Source: Apodospora peruviana (lineage: Eukaryota; Ascomycota; Sordariomycetes; Sordariales; Lasiosphaeriaceae). Taken from it: DNA of 64,000 nt. The notes below the pieces were generated by a model. That model worked only from the letters and a program-made list of their open reading frames with translations, searched no databases and was not told the origin of the DNA. Within the stretch, counting starts at the first letter, position 1. Every line of letters begins with the position of its first letter. The stretch lies in contig JAUEDM010000004.1 in assembly GCA_033439685.1 (NCBI GenBank), positions 1,612,001-1,676,000 of the forward strand. Direction: 5' to 3'. The position numbers and the translations under genes are program-made. Below are positions 10,851 through 22,255 of the stretch, piece by piece.

Positions 10851-13181
10851 TTATACACCTTCCAGCACGATCCGCTCACTCTTCCGGTGCTGCGCGAGCT
10901 CGACTTTCGGAATCGCCAACTTAGTCTCGGCCACGCGTCCTTTGAGACCGGCTATCGTCGCCGCGCTACTAGGGCTGCTTGCGCTGCGAATTACTCCTCG
11001 CCCCGTCGGTATCACGTTGGCGGGTTGGCCGCCACCCACCAGAACAGTATTTGACCTCACAGGCCTTAGAAGCTGCCTCTGCTGGCGCGATATGCTAATC
11101 TGTCTTGCGATGCTAATCTCAACAGCTGCCTTCAGGTCTGCGTCTTCTTCATCGACGTCGATCGACGGCGGCCGGGTGAGCTGTGTCTGGGTGGAAGAGG
11201 CCGTCGAGGACGCGGACGACGACATCGTGCGCTTCGTCGTCACGCTGCCGGTTTCAATTGATGTATTCGGGGGCGTTGAGATCATTTGCCATTGAGGTTC
11301 CGGGAGCGTCGGTTTAAACGGAAACGAGTCAACCACCTCGCGATCTAGCCCGGTTATGGGGCGGTCCTGTTCATCACCCGACATGCTCTGCGGCGAGTCG
11401 AGAATGAGGGCAGACTCTTCGGGACCAAAACGGAAGCCCGTCGTCTGTTGTGGCAATGGCGGCGGCCGTTGAGCCTCCGCTTGCTGCTCACGAAGCTTCT
11501 CGACATGCGCGGCCCGGCCGCGTTCATCCATTGTTCGCGGGGACACGATGGTAACAGTCTTTCGCTCTTTCCGGATTGCCTGCTGCTCTACCACGGGATT
11601 CTGCTTGGGCTCGAAAGATGTTCGTGACGGAGAAGGAAGGAGCGCAGGCGATGTATTTGAGCGCATGCGAGACGGCGTCCCTCGAGGGGCCAAGTTTGAG
11701 GCTGTTCCATGGGGCGGGCGTACCGGTGTCGAGGGGAAAAGAGTAAAGGCGGGTGATTTCGTCGGCTGCGGTGATGTTGCTCGCCGGTATTTGTTCTTCT
11801 GCTTCTCCTCTTCGTCTAGGATCCTGTCATTAATGGTCTTGAGTTTCTCCAGTGTCGCCTGTCGCCTCGCTAGGAGGGAAGATGCCGGAGCCGCCCCTTG
11901 CTGGTTCAGCACTCCACTAAACATGATGCTGTAACGCTCCAGTCTGATATCCGGAATCTCGATATCTAGCAGACCAGGTCCGCCTGGAGAGGACGAAACC
12001 TGGGGGCTGCGTGGGGGCGTGTTCGACCAACCGCTCGTTGAGTTGGACTCTTTTTGTGCCGCCGGATGCAGAAATGCATTATCTGTGTAAGGCTCCGTCC
12101 CTGATCTGACGAGAATGGGTTGATATTTCGTCGTCATTCTCCCGATCACAGTGTTACTTCTCGCCGGCGGACTGTCTACCTGCCATCTTGGAATGGGTGG
12201 TGATGTAGTGATCGACACAACGGAGGTGTTCGCTTCAATAATCTCTGCAGCTTTTGGCGGTTCGACGTTCTTCCTCCCAAACAGTCCAAAGAGCCTCCTT
12301 TTCTGCGTCTTCTGCCGTTGGATGGGTGGCTCGGGTGTCCGCTGTAGGGGTGATGGCGAGTATACATCCTGAGGTACTGGCCGCGACTGTGACTGTGACT
12401 GTGCTTGTGGTTGCCAACCAGCAGCCTGGAAGCTGGCATGTGAAGGGCTGCCCAAGGCCATCCCGATCTGGATTTCCCCAGAGCTCAGGGACTCCGGTGT
12501 CATAACCCTGGCGGGAATGGACGACATCATCGGCGGCATGGGAGAATATGCCATATTGTCAGGACTGGGCTCTGGCGTAGGCAAAGCACCATTCCTCAGA
12601 CCAAATCGAAACGGCTGCATCCCCTTCTTCGTCCGTCCCAAGCTCGGCTGGCTGGTCAGCGCCATATCGTCTTTCGAGAGCCTCTTTTCGAAGTTTGGCC
12701 TCAACCCGGTTATCCTGCTAGAGTCGGGTCCCGAAGAGGTGCTGGGTCTCGCCGGCATGGTGGGCTTTGCAACGGTGAGAGTGACGGCGACAGCTGTATT
12801 CGTACCGTTGGGGGCTGTGGAAACCTTTGGCGGCGGTGGAGGAGGCAGAGGGCGGTCAAGATAGGGATTCTTCCCACCCGGGAAGCGCACGGGGGGAATG
12901 TCCACAATTTGAACATGTCCATGTCCATGTCTGCTTGGTCTGGATGGTCTGTCTGCGTCGTGCTGCAGAGGACCTGACACAGGGCCTGGGATGACTGGTT
13001 CATGGCCGTAGGGGGCCGTCGGACCGTGCGCCCCCTCCTCCTCCTCGACCTTGCTTTGATGTGCTGCATGCTGCCCTGCAGGTTGCTCTGCAAGGGCATA
13101 ATCATGGGCATGGATCTGGAGTTGTCCAACGGCATCGGCTTCGGGCCTGTGGGATCGAGTTCGCCTAACCGCTTTCAACAT
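10851..13181 (-). CDS. Conserved-looking disordered Pro/Ser-rich protein
   Basis: A single-exon frame of 776 residues starting at an ATG and ending in TAA. No catalytic domain is visible. It is rich in Pro, Ser, Gln and Arg, with many short blocks such as PPRSPQVSSSPGGPG and a basic segment RQKTQKRRLFGLFGRK. A helical segment in the middle (LLARRQATLEKLKTINDRIL) could be a short coiled coil. The C-terminus is more ordered: DADLKAAVEISIARQISISR, then RVAETKLAIPKVEL. These look like conserved islands in a disordered scaffold of a kind common in filamentous ascomycetes. Function unknown; a cytoskeletal or signalling adaptor is only a guess. Confidence 0.7.
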   Translation of the reverse strand: MLKAVRRTRSHRPEADAVGQLQIHAHDYALAEQPAGQHAAHQSKVEEEEGAHGPTAPYGHEPVIPGPVSGPLQHDADRPSRPSRHGHGHVQIVDIPPVRFPGGKNPYLDRPLPPPPPPKVSTAPNGTNTAVAVTLTVAKPTMPARPSTSSGPDSSRITGLRPNFEKRLSKDDMALTSQPSLGRTKKGMQPFRFGLRNGALPTPEPSPDNMAYSPMPPMMSSIPARVMTPESLSSGEIQIGMALGSPSHASFQAAGWQPQAQSQSQSRPVPQDVYSPSPLQRTPEPPIQRQKTQKRRLFGLFGRKNVEPPKAAEIIEANTSVVSITTSPPIPRWQVDSPPARSNTVIGRMTTKYQPILVRSGTEPYTDNAFLHPAAQKESNSTSGWSNTPPRSPQVSSSPGGPGLLDIEIPDIRLERYSIMFSGVLNQQGAAPASSLLARRQATLEKLKTINDRILDEEEKQKNKYRRATSPQPTKSPAFTLFPSTPVRPPHGTASNLAPRGTPSRMRSNTSPALLPSPSRTSFEPKQNPVVEQQAIRKERKTVTIVSPRTMDERGRAAHVEKLREQQAEAQRPPPLPQQTTGFRFGPEESALILDSPQSMSGDEQDRPITGLDREVVDSFPFKPTLPEPQWQMISTPPNTSIETGSVTTKRTMSSSASSTASSTQTQLTRPPSIDVDEEDADLKAAVEISIARQISISRQQRQLLRPVRSNTVLVGGGQPANVIPTGRGVIRSASSPSSAATIAGLKGRVAETKLAIPKVELAQHRKSERIVLEGV

Positions 13182-13230
13182 GGTGCCCGTTTATCGCGCA
13201 ACTGCTCTCTTGAGCCGCTGATGCCTGCCT

Positions 13231-13270
13231 CCAGGGCTCTCCCAGGGCTCCCCCAGGGCTCCCAGGGCCT
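13231..13270. repeat. CCAGGGCTC direct repeats
   Basis: Four near-identical copies of a CCAGGGCTC-type unit lie in a row just upstream of the disordered-protein gene (that gene reads on the minus strand). They fall in its leader or core promoter. Confidence 0.6.
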
Positions 13271-16200
13271 CCTGGTGCGTTGCTGGCACCACACACTCAC
13301 CACACTCGCGATCTGCTCCACCTGGGGTTGCGTGGGTGGCAGCCTTCTGGCACGGTGGTAGGATGCGGGGAGCTTGGGATGGTTTCGAAAAATTGGAGCT
13401 AATCACCGAGAGCAAAACCGCTGGACGAATCGAGAGCGCGCAACCAGCTCCTGCAAATGAAGGAGGTGCTGCGAAACCATAAACATGAAGGAAAGCCGCA
13501 AATGAAAGCTCCGGCCAGGAAGAGAGTGAAAAGAGCGAAGAGGGCCAGGAAGCTTTTCGAATGGCCAGAAAACGGGAGATTATCACCTACATATCTCACA
13601 TCTCATCTCAGTCGCGACCCGACTCATCAGCCCGTTTGCGAGCTTTGTTGAGCCTGAAGTCTTTCTCGACAATGGTCGGCCGGCCTCTGTCTCGCTCCGG
13701 TCTCTCCATGCCTCCAGCCCGTCGAGATATGTGAGTGATTCTGACATTCTGAGGGGAAGCCGGCCAACGGGTATTTCGAGTGTGGTTGATCAGCAGCAGG
13801 GATGGCAGCCACAGTGTCAGTGCCTCGAGAATGGAGCAGGTTGTGGGTTGTGAGTGTTGTCTTGTTTGCCAAGCTTGAGCCTCCGAGGGAGTCGAAGGGG
13901 TTTGGCGTATTACACTTTGGCCCACTCTGACGAATGACGCTGGCGTGGTTCAGTGAGGGAAAGTGTTTCAGATTTAGGGCTTCAACATGGAAGGGCCCGC
14001 AATCTCGCAAGGCCCCCCGAAATTTCTCCAACCTGAGAGGCGCTCTGCTGTTGGGTGCCGATGCAGGTACGGATTACGGCACACAACAAATTACCCAGGC
14101 ACGGCACTCCAAGTATCTGACCATTCCCCGAGAGCCTCAATTAAAGGTACCGATAGACCATTACACGCCTCGACAGAGTGTTCCATGTCAATGATTAAGG
14201 TATCCGTACATTTGGGCATCTCAGACTCCTCCTGCCGTCACCCAGCATCGGCTGAAGTGGAAGGCGCAGTCCCAAGACATGGAATCCTCTTCATTGTTTG
14301 GCGTAGCCAAGACCAGCGACACTCCTGAACTGTCCATGTGCCCCTTTCGGGCTCGAGGTAGGGTGGAAGGGCAAGTCATTGGCTTTGCCACAGAGCCCCC
14401 AAATTAAACAGACCCGGAATCATCTTATGGATATCATCCGATAGTTGGATTCGGGAGTTTAGCTACCGTAAGTCTTGCTGAGCCTTCGGAAGGCAGGTGT
14501 CATTTGCCAACTCAACCACAGCTGGGTTGACTGGTTGACTGGTTGATTACGTCTCAAGTGATGCAGCGGCACTGGTTCAATCGCTAAGATTTGAGGGACC
14601 TTGTTGGGCCGCACACTGGCATTGGATAGATTCGGTGCCGGTTTTGGGCCTGCTTTGAGCATGGAAAAGTTCTGGAAGTCGAGTTCAATCTGACGAGATG
14701 GCCATTTGGCAACAACAGCCTGATGTTCGTTCTCTACCAGACATGCACGTAGCACAGACCCGAAATGCCTATCCGTACATACCTTATCCATGGAATCGAC
14801 ATTGCAATGATGCAATCCGCTGAATGATTCAGCGACGGTGTGAACATAGGAAACCTGGGTACAGCTGGCTCTGTGCGCAGAGGGAGAACTGAACTGCCTT
14901 TGCCTGCGAGTTACCAACCCACAACCGGCGCATGTACACCGCTCCCTCTTTTCATCGCCAAATTTCAGCAGTTGCGGCTTCCTCCTCTAGCCCTGAGAAA
15001 TCGTGCTTTAGTCTTGATGACCATCTGGCCATTCTTGTTTGACCGTTGTCGCCACCAGAGTCCAGAGTTACCCGTCAGGTTCAGGGGTTGGTCCTAACTC
15101 CAGCAATGCCAAGAGGATGGTTTCAAGTGGCGAGAGGGGGCAGACGGTTACATAGGAGACAGTCTCAAGAATACAAATCGCAGTTATCGGTCAAAATCGA
15201 CCGTGTATTTGCTTCGTACATAATCAACGACAAGCCCCACCCGTGATTACAGGGTGCAGCCTGGCAAGATGAGTGAGGAAGGGTGAATGGGTTCGCGAAA
15301 ACCACCGTCGCCATCCACGGACTTACACCTCAACGTTCGGCAGAGCAAGAGGTCGCAAGCCATGGAGATCTACAAATTACCCGCTTGAACGGGTAAATCT
15401 AGCGCGACCTCTCGATGTTCGAGAAACTTTCGTATGCGTTGCACCGGCCTTCGGTGACATTTGGTCGGGCAATCATCCAACCCAACCCTGGGTCCCCCGG
15501 ATCAGACCCGCCGTTCTCAAGAACTGACGGATTCACCGGATCGCCGTTCTTCAGATCCTTGATCGTCTCATCCGTGTGCCAGTATCACGAGCCCTTCGTC
15601 TGGATCACTCGAGGACGCCAGTCGGGTGGATGAATTCGTGAGAAGAGATGATACCGTAATTGCCTCTTTATGGAGTCGTGGGTTCGTCGTCGATGCCGTG
15701 AAGATGATGGTAGTTTGGTTGCCTGGAGACTGGTCAAACCGCTACCTGTAAACCGGCGTAACCTTTCTTATCTCTTCCCGCGAGCTTGAAATCTTGCAAG
15801 GAGTCTCTGTCATACTGTGAGAAATGTCGAAGTGAGTCGTTTACCGCTGCAAGAAGGCCGGGTCATCGATCATCACTTCGTCAGAAATTACGGATCAGTT
15901 CATTTTCATGGTGTGACATGAAATATATGTGAGCCGTGATGGTGCCCGCCTCTTAACAGAGGAACCAGGGCAGCATGTTGAAGATTGCGAAGTAGATCGA
16001 CCACTGCTCGCACAACGTGTTATCATTCGATGTTGTATGGTTCCAGCTCTGCGAGCTTAAATATTATTTCGATGGATTTGTTGACGACTTTGTTGACTGA
16101 GCTGGCGCCTTGCGTATATGATAGATTATAGCTGCGCTGGTGTATTCGTGGACCTTGTGATGCGGTTTTATGAGCTTCCAAGTAGATCAGAAGGCACCGA

Positions 16201-16450
16201 GATTCCGGCGATTGCCTTGCTCCAGCTAGAAGCGACAGCATGAAGTTTATATGCAGCCATCTGAAGTTGAAAGATGTACGGATAGAAGCCAGAAGGATTG
16301 TGACGCATGAGCCGCTAAAAGCTCGCTTCGGTTACTCCCGTCTTCACAAATGCCGTTAGCAGTGGGCTTCTTCCCAATCATCTGAATGCTTCACTACACT
16401 AACAATTCAAAGTGCAAATACAGTAAAGTCATGTTAAGAAAGTGATTGCT

Positions 16451-16458
16451 TATATAAA
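16451..16458 (+). promoter_or_regulatory. TATA-like element upstream of profilin
   Basis: TATATAAA lies about 225 bp before the profilin start codon, followed by a C-rich stretch. Position and sequence fit a TATA box of a highly expressed gene with a leader of roughly 200 nt. This is inferred from sequence only. Confidence 0.35.
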
Positions 16459-16683
16459 CCGGCCCCCCTGCGTTCAGCTGCTCTCGGCGGGGTATCCGTA
16501 CTGGAGACAACTCAATGTTCAGGGAGGGGAGAGGGCCAAACCAAAAACTTATCGTTCATCGGCAACACCACCACCCGCCCATCTCCAGTCGTCAACTTGC
16601 TCGGCCGCGAATCCGAATTTCTACAGTTTACTCTTTTCACCCTCGTTATCCTAGATCCGAGAGACACACGCAAATCGCCCATC

Positions 16684-17408
16684 ATGTCCTGGCAAGGTAC
16701 CGTCCCTCCGATCTTGCGTTTACAGCTCAACCCCACCTTTTCCCATGCTGCTATAAGCAAGAAATCAGGAGAGAGCTAACCCGGTGTTGTCTATTCCAGC
16801 TTACGTCGACACAAGGTGCGAAACCTCGAATCTCTCCGCGCCCGCCCGGGCCGCCCGCTGCGATTTTCATGGAGTTGTTTATTAACGGATAACATAACAG
16901 CCTGGTTGCCACCGGCCACATTGACAAGGCGGCCATCATCAGCGCTGCTGGCGACAGCACCTGGGCTGCGTCGCCCGGGTTTACGGTAGGGCTTGCTGGC
17001 TGACTCCTTCCTACCCACTACTCATTACGTCGCGATGAGGCTAACACGAGGATGGACAGGTGAGCCCCGCGGAGATGAAGAGCATCGTCGAGATCCTTGC
17101 CGGCGGCAGCGGAAAAGACCAGGCTTTTTCCGAAGGCATCCACATCGGTGGCGAGCGATATGTAGCCTTTAACGTTGAGGACCGACACGTTTATGGCCGC
17201 AAGGTAAATCGAAAACCCCGCGCCCTTCTTTGCGTAGCATAGGAACCGTTGGGTCACTGACTTGGTTTTATAGGGGAGGACGGGTATCATCATTGTTAAG
17301 ACGGGGCAGGCCATTCTTATCGGTCACTACGGCGAGAACGTCCAAGCCGGCAACGCGACCCAGACCGTCGAGGCCCTCGCGGATTACTTGGTGAAGGCTG
17401 GCTACTAA
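16684..17408 (+). CDS. Profilin
   Basis: Profilin binds actin monomers and poly-proline of formins and so controls actin assembly at hyphal tips. The model is join(16684..16696, 16800..16815, 16901..16985, 17060..17203, 17274..17408), giving 130 residues, the normal size. The protein starts MSWQAYVDTSLVATGHIDKA, contains GDSTWAASPGF, and ends TQTVEALADYLVKAGY, all typical of fungal profilins. All four introns are GT-AG, and the first two coding exons are only 13 and 16 nt. That crowding of introns at the 5' end is common for small, highly expressed fungal genes. A TATA-like element lies upstream at 16451. Confidence 0.95.
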
Positions 17409-18052
17409 AGTACGGGACGTGATATGTACGACGAAACTGGTCGACTTGAGGCCCCATGCCCTATGCTCTGGAGAGAATATGACTGGTTGCTGGGGCGGTA
17501 CGGAGATAGATCAGGAGAGTGTTGTGTGGGAAGAAATATCACGGTGGACAACAAGCCTGCTACTGCGACCGGAGAGATGATGCCTTTTTTGAGAGAGAAA
17601 TATTTGATGGTTTTTTATTTTCTATTTGCTCATGCCATCTTCCCGAAGCCCTTAAAAGAGAGGATCTACTATCGCCCTCTGGTTAGATTCCGACTTGCGT
17701 TACCCTCTCTTGCGTTTATGAAGGGTTTATTTGTTGCTCATCGCTTTACACACGTCTCCCCGTCTATCAATCAGTATCTTTGCCCAATAATGAGGTACTC
17801 TTACACTCTGGAACTCCAGGTTTTTTACAATATGGGTATAAAAATAGTCGTTCTAACGCCAGTGCCGTCTGCCTCCCACGAACCAGTCAAGCGGGTCTTC
17901 CACGTAGAAAACAGACTGTCCCAATTCAAAGCCAGGTAGGTGCCCTCCTACATCTCCCTAGGCCAAGCAAGCCACATGAACCGCAAAGTGTCCACACCTC
18001 GACATGCCTGTCGTTTTTCTTGTTCGTCTTTCTGTCGGATATTCTCAATTTC
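17409..18052. other. Convergent 3' intergenic
   Basis: The spacer between the profilin stop and the GOT1 stop, on opposite strands. It has T-rich stretches consistent with 3' UTRs. The 171-codon open frame at 17424-17939 reads through it without any family resemblance and is judged accidental. Confidence 0.45.
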
Positions 18053-18947
18053 TCAAACAGGTAACTCGGCATTCCGCCTTCCGAAGCCGATTCTGTCCAC
18101 AGCCATTCCGATGTAGGGGCCGACGACGGGGATGTTGCGTGCAAAGCTCGCTATCGTGCCGAGGAAGTCGCCAAAGAGGATAAATATCCCGTAGAGCTCG
18201 ACGAGGAAGCCTATCAGCGGCCAGCGCAGAAGGATGAGGGTCAGGCCGGCGAAGAAGGCGGCGGTGCCTTTAGCCTTTTGTTTGCGCGCGAAGAAGAGGA
18301 GGGTTTTTTGCGGGCCGATTATTATGGTTAAGCCGATGAGGAAGAGGATCTGTTTGTTTGTCGAAACCAAAGCAGCAGCCCGAGGGTTGTGTCAGCATTT
18401 CTCGTCTCAGAGGCTAGTGGAGGATACAGGTTTGGTTGATGGATGGGCAGGAAAGGTGGTTGCGTACGTTTCCCATCGCCAGCATAGCCCTATCGAAAAA
18501 GAGGAAGACGCCTCCGATGAGAAAGAAGCCACCTAATCATGACGAATATCGAAGCCCGTCGGTCAGCGTTTCTCTTTTATCTTTCGATCTAGTGAACTTC
18601 TTGGGATCTGATGTCTGGGTTTTTGGTGCGCGCACTCGATCGCATCGCATCGCATCGGTGGTTCGAGGGACAAGATCGCTTGGTGTGTTTAACATACCGC
18701 CGGAGCAGAAGGCCACTCCAATCTCTAATTTGTGTTTACGGTACTCATTAGCAATGGTTTGTGTTCATTCTCTCACTGCTTTTGCTGTCCGTCTCGCGTG
18801 CTGCGCATACGGCCCACGATGCGCGCGCATGTTTGTTCAGGAGCATGCATCCATGGGAAACTCGGACGGGAAATAGGAGAGCAAAGCCATTCGGTTTCGC
18901 TTGACTGAGATGGAGCGCTACTCACTTTGGGAGTCAGATAACCACAT
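18053..18947 (-). CDS. GOT1: Golgi transport protein GOT1
   Basis: Small four-helix membrane protein that cycles between ER and Golgi and helps COPII vesicle traffic. The model is complement(join(18053..18349, 18468..18532, 18698..18724, 18926..18947)), 136 residues. It starts MWLSDSQKIGVAFCSGGGFF, has hydrophobic stretches FFLIGGVFLFF, ILFLIGLTIIIG, AFFAGLTLILLRWPLIGF and ELYGIFILFGDFLGTIA, and ends RRNAELPV. The block RWPLIGFLVELYG is a hallmark of the family. The three introns are GT-AG with phases that join exactly. The frame fits only when the tiny 22- and 27-nt exons are included. Confidence 0.92.
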
Positions 18948-20226
18948 GGAGGGCATCTTGTCGGTTTGTCTGTATTTTCTGGTCCGTCTCCCTTCGCTCG
19001 TTGAGTTTCTCGGAAAAAGATGGGGAAGGCGCAAGCGATAATATTTGGACGGGAGAGAGCCGGAGAGGTTGCGATTCGTTTGCTTGGCGAAACCGACAGC
19101 GTCGAAATAAGATAATCGCCAATGATTTTTCTTTTCGTATAAAACAGGGGCCTTAGGTGTTTGTAAACACTTTTCCACTATAGAATGTAGTAAATAAATC
19201 AAACCCCAAGAAAGGATCGCCCATTAAAAGAAGAACCCAAAGACCGACGGGGTAATCCTGCAATGAAGTTGAACACGAAGCACGAAGCTTATTGCTTGTC
19301 AGGGTACTCGTCAGTACGGTAGTGGTGGTGGTGGGGCGTAAAGGGGTGTTCGTCGCCAGCTGCAAGGGCACAGCCGGCCGGCCCGGGCTAGATTTACTTG
19401 GGGTACCGGACCCACTCCGCTGGAAGGATTGATTGGATACTAGCTAGCATAAATGCCGAAATCAAAATCACTTTTAAATTCCATTGCGTCTCTTCTTCCC
19501 CATCCCATCAAGTGAACCATTGAACGATGACATTGAACGGCGATAATCCGAAAAAAAACGGCTTTGGTCACGCAAGCGCTGGCAAGACAACGCGCTATAT
19601 TATAAACGTATAGCTACAGGGACACTAGAACTTTGCAAATGTCATACTGCTGGGCGGGCTCCCCTTTCCTCAATCCCACCGCCTTCTTCCATCCAATCTC
19701 GAGTATAGGCATTCTTCGAATATACACACTTCACTTACACATTGCCACGACGGCTGTAGCGTATTTGCTATAGCAACTGAGTTTGGGTTCCTCCTCCGTC
19801 CCTTCTCGGTGATCTGTCGGATAGGTCTTTTTCCTCTTGGGCACATAACAAAAGATCGCGATTAAGCCGGAGCGTCGACTGTCATCTTGCTTGCTGAAAG
19901 GCAACGAGTGCGTAGTCGGGGGTTGACTTTGTCGGTCGTACATATACCTTACCCTATAGGCTACATTCCCTAGGTATACATAGAAGAATTATATGTCTTT
20001 TTGGTTTGCGCATGGTTTTTGTTCTTTCGTGCCCTTGTGTACGTACAGTGAAAGTTGAATCATATTCCGCCCCCGAAGCAACCTGAACGCCTCCCTCTCC
20101 GCGATATCATTGTCATGATGTTTTAAACACCGCCCGCTCCTGAACTCTTTTAGCAGTAAACCGAACCCAGCAAAGTTGACTGTTGGATGAATTATAACAC
20201 ATCCACAGTCTTTGTGCGTGTCGGGC
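18948..20226. other. Intergenic, GOT1 promoter and IES6 3' side
   Basis: About 1.3 kb without a recognisable gene. The side next to 18948 should carry the GOT1 promoter, and the side next to 20226 the IES6 3' UTR. Short open frames on the minus strand are not supported by any family feature. Confidence 0.45.
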
Positions 20227-20865
20227 TTATTTCAGCACCGTGTGAGCACCTCTTGTCTCGAGGAACTGCTCGCCCACGCCGTTCGGCAGGCTTCGAATGG
20301 TGGCAAACACCTCGCGGTTGTGGTAGCGTATCCGCGTCTTGGGGTCGAGGTACGGCGCGGGCAGGCCCGTGACGTCGCAGTAGTGCCTGAGCGGTGCCAG
20401 CGAGGGTGCGCTTTCGATGTTGGTGTAGGTCGCGGTGGGCGCACTCGAAGATATGGCGGCTCCGCTGCCGTTGGCCGCCGCCGCCCGGGGCACGTTCAGA
20501 CTCTTCTCCAGCACCAGCTTGGACAGGCTCCTAGAGGCTTGCGCCAGGTTTGGCTGCAAGCTGCTGCCCTGTCCGACACCGTTTCCGATTCCGTTGCCCG
20601 TCGTAGCCGGCGTGGACGTGCCACTCGTCGACAGGCCGTCGTCTTGTATGGCAGGCGTCGCAGCGCCGCTGTTGTCTTGCGGGGTGGCGGCCATGGAGGC
20701 TTCCTTGCGCGAGGCATCGCCGAGAATGGTTTTGATGTTCTTGTTCCGGCGCTGGTTCGGCCGCCAGTGTGGGTTTCGGAAGGTCTTGTGAATGGAGTGA
20801 ATGTCGAGCTGCTCGATGAGCGCCAGGTGCGCGGCCTGCGCCGCTTGTGCTTCTGGATTTGACAT
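20227..20865 (-). CDS. IES6: INO80 complex subunit Ies6
   Basis: Ies6 pairs with Arp5 to form the nucleosome-gripping module of the INO80 chromatin remodeller. Single exon, 212 residues. The N-terminal part contains HKTFRNPHWRPNQRRNKNIK, the basic segment conserved in Ies6. A Ser/Thr/Ala-rich spacer follows (about 55-130). The C-terminal YL1-type domain is clear: LRHYCDVTGLPAPYLDPKT, then RIRYHNREVFATIRSL. The start at 20865 is a genuine ATG directly before the conserved region. DAD4 begins 305 bp away on the other strand, and ARP5, encoding the direct partner, begins 1.4 kb away. Confidence 0.93.
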   Translation of the reverse strand: MSNPEAQAAQAAHLALIEQLDIHSIHKTFRNPHWRPNQRRNKNIKTILGDASRKEASMAATPQDNSGAATPAIQDDGLSTSGTSTPATTGNGIGNGVGQGSSLQPNLAQASRSLSKLVLEKSLNVPRAAAANGSGAAISSSAPTATYTNIESAPSLAPLRHYCDVTGLPAPYLDPKTRIRYHNREVFATIRSLPNGVGEQFLETRGAHTVLK

Positions 20866-21170
20866 TATAGTTTGGTGGGAGGTTGTGATGTGCCGGAAGT
20901 TGCTGGAATTTGAACATGGGGACGTTGCGAAAGCACCTTGTTAGTGTCGATGACGGGAGAGGGGAGAGGGAGCTTCCTGGCGCGTCCCATGTTCTGCCGC
21001 GTCTGACCACTCCGCACTGTCGTCGCCAAAGACTAGGTAGGTATCCGTAAGAGGTTCACGGCTTCACCCCGCCAAGCCGCGGCGCACTTATACAGTGCTT
21101 CCTCCCGTCGGCCATCAAGTAAACATTGCTGAACTCACTTGCGCATCCGCAACTGATTGCTTTAATCACC
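20866..21170. promoter_or_regulatory. IES6/DAD4 divergent promoter
   Basis: A compact spacer of 305 bp between divergent start codons, likely a shared bidirectional promoter. A TCCGTA motif is present near 21044. No other element is clear. Confidence 0.5.
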
Positions 21171-21630
21171 ATGGTATGTACCTATTCATGCATAAGTGCC
21201 TGATTCTGATGTCTACGGTTAGCTGACGAATTGAAAAGGAGAGCCCTCATGAACACCAGCAGAACCTGCTGCTGTCGCGTATAATCACTAATGTGGTGAG
21301 CAGCGCATCCCTGAAGCGAACCCTACCAGTCACTTACAATGTGTCACGCGCTTGCAGGAGAAGCTGAACGAAGCCATCGTGGTGATGAACAAGACTCTTC
21401 AGGTATGTTGATCACCTCCTAAAGTTCCAGGTTGTTACCAGGCCACTGACACTCGGCTAGGACATCAATATCCAAAACATGAACATCGAGTTGGTCGCTC
21501 AGATGTTCAAGAACTATCAGTCAAACGTGCTCTTCCACCTTGAAGGTATGGGCCAGCTCCTCGCCATGAAAGACAATTATGGGCTAATACACTTGGCACA
21601 GCAACCGATAATTTGAAGGAACCTGCCTGA
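21171..21630 (+). CDS. DAD4: DASH complex subunit Dad4
   Basis: Small coiled-coil subunit of the DASH/Dam1 ring that couples kinetochores to spindle microtubules. The model is join(21171..21173, 21239..21295, 21358..21402, 21461..21545, 21602..21630), giving 72 residues, exactly the family size. The protein reads MESPHEHQQNLLLSRIITNV, then EKLNEAIVVMNKTLQDINIQ, and ends NVLFHLEATDNLKEPA, matching Dad4 almost throughout. The first coding exon consists of the ATG alone, followed directly by GTATGT. All four introns are GT-AG and together are longer than the coding sequence. Confidence 0.94.
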
Positions 21631-22255
21631 GCACCTATCCTGTGTCAATTACACGTAATGTAGTTTAGGTACCTAAGGTAAAGGTACTTAGATTCCCAGA
21701 TAAAACACACAGGCCTTTAAGTTACTCCCGCGGTGTACATATCACATCATCATTTCCTGCTGGTTAGAGCATGCTGGGTTGGAAGGAAGTGTTTATGAAG
21801 TTCAACAAATAGGCGAAGAACAAAGCTATGAGAACACACTGTTGACAGAAGTTCCCCTGATTACATTCATAGAAGGGTTAGGGATGGAAAGTTTAAACTC
21901 CACTGTGCCTAAATGCTCATACACTGTGCTCTATTGTACCGTACGGATACCGTGAACGCAACGTCCCGAGGACCGCTGAACGACACCGCCCGTGCCATTG
22001 CGATTCTGGATCTTCCCGTCTTTAAAACGATCCGCCCGAAGCTTGAATGCAAAGTCACAAGCTCACCGCCGTGGAGGACGCTGTGACAAACTCGTGCAGC
22101 GCATAATCTCGGCCATAATGCAGCATCCAATAACTTGAGTGCTGAATCCAACCAGCGACCCCGACGCGCGTCTGTTGGCGCATTCGCATTCGCATTTCCA
22201 CTCCCAGCACAAACACCTGGAACCCTCGACATAATCTACACGACTCGATCCAGCC
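21631..22255. promoter_or_regulatory. DAD4 3' end and ARP5 promoter
   Basis: About 0.6 kb between two genes on the same strand. The left half should be the DAD4 3' UTR and the right half the ARP5 promoter. A TAGGTACCTAAGG stretch lies near 21665-21680. No gene is visible. Confidence 0.45.

Larger units (their letters stand above)
13182..16683. other. 3.5 kb without a recognisable gene
   Basis: No open frame here carries a domain I know, and none can be joined into a convincing multi-exon gene. The region holds the promoter of the disordered-protein gene on the left and the profilin promoter on the right. Simple structures are four direct copies of a CCAGGGCTC-like unit (about 13231-13270) and a TTGACTGG tandem (about 14527-14547). 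TCCGTA motifs occur near 14209, 14769 and 16494. A non-coding RNA or a fast-evolving small gene cannot be excluded. Confidence 0.4.

Noticed and set aside
17424..17939. 171-codon open frame after profilin
   Set aside because: It lies in the 3' region between converging genes and has no family feature; AT-rich codons unlike neighbours.
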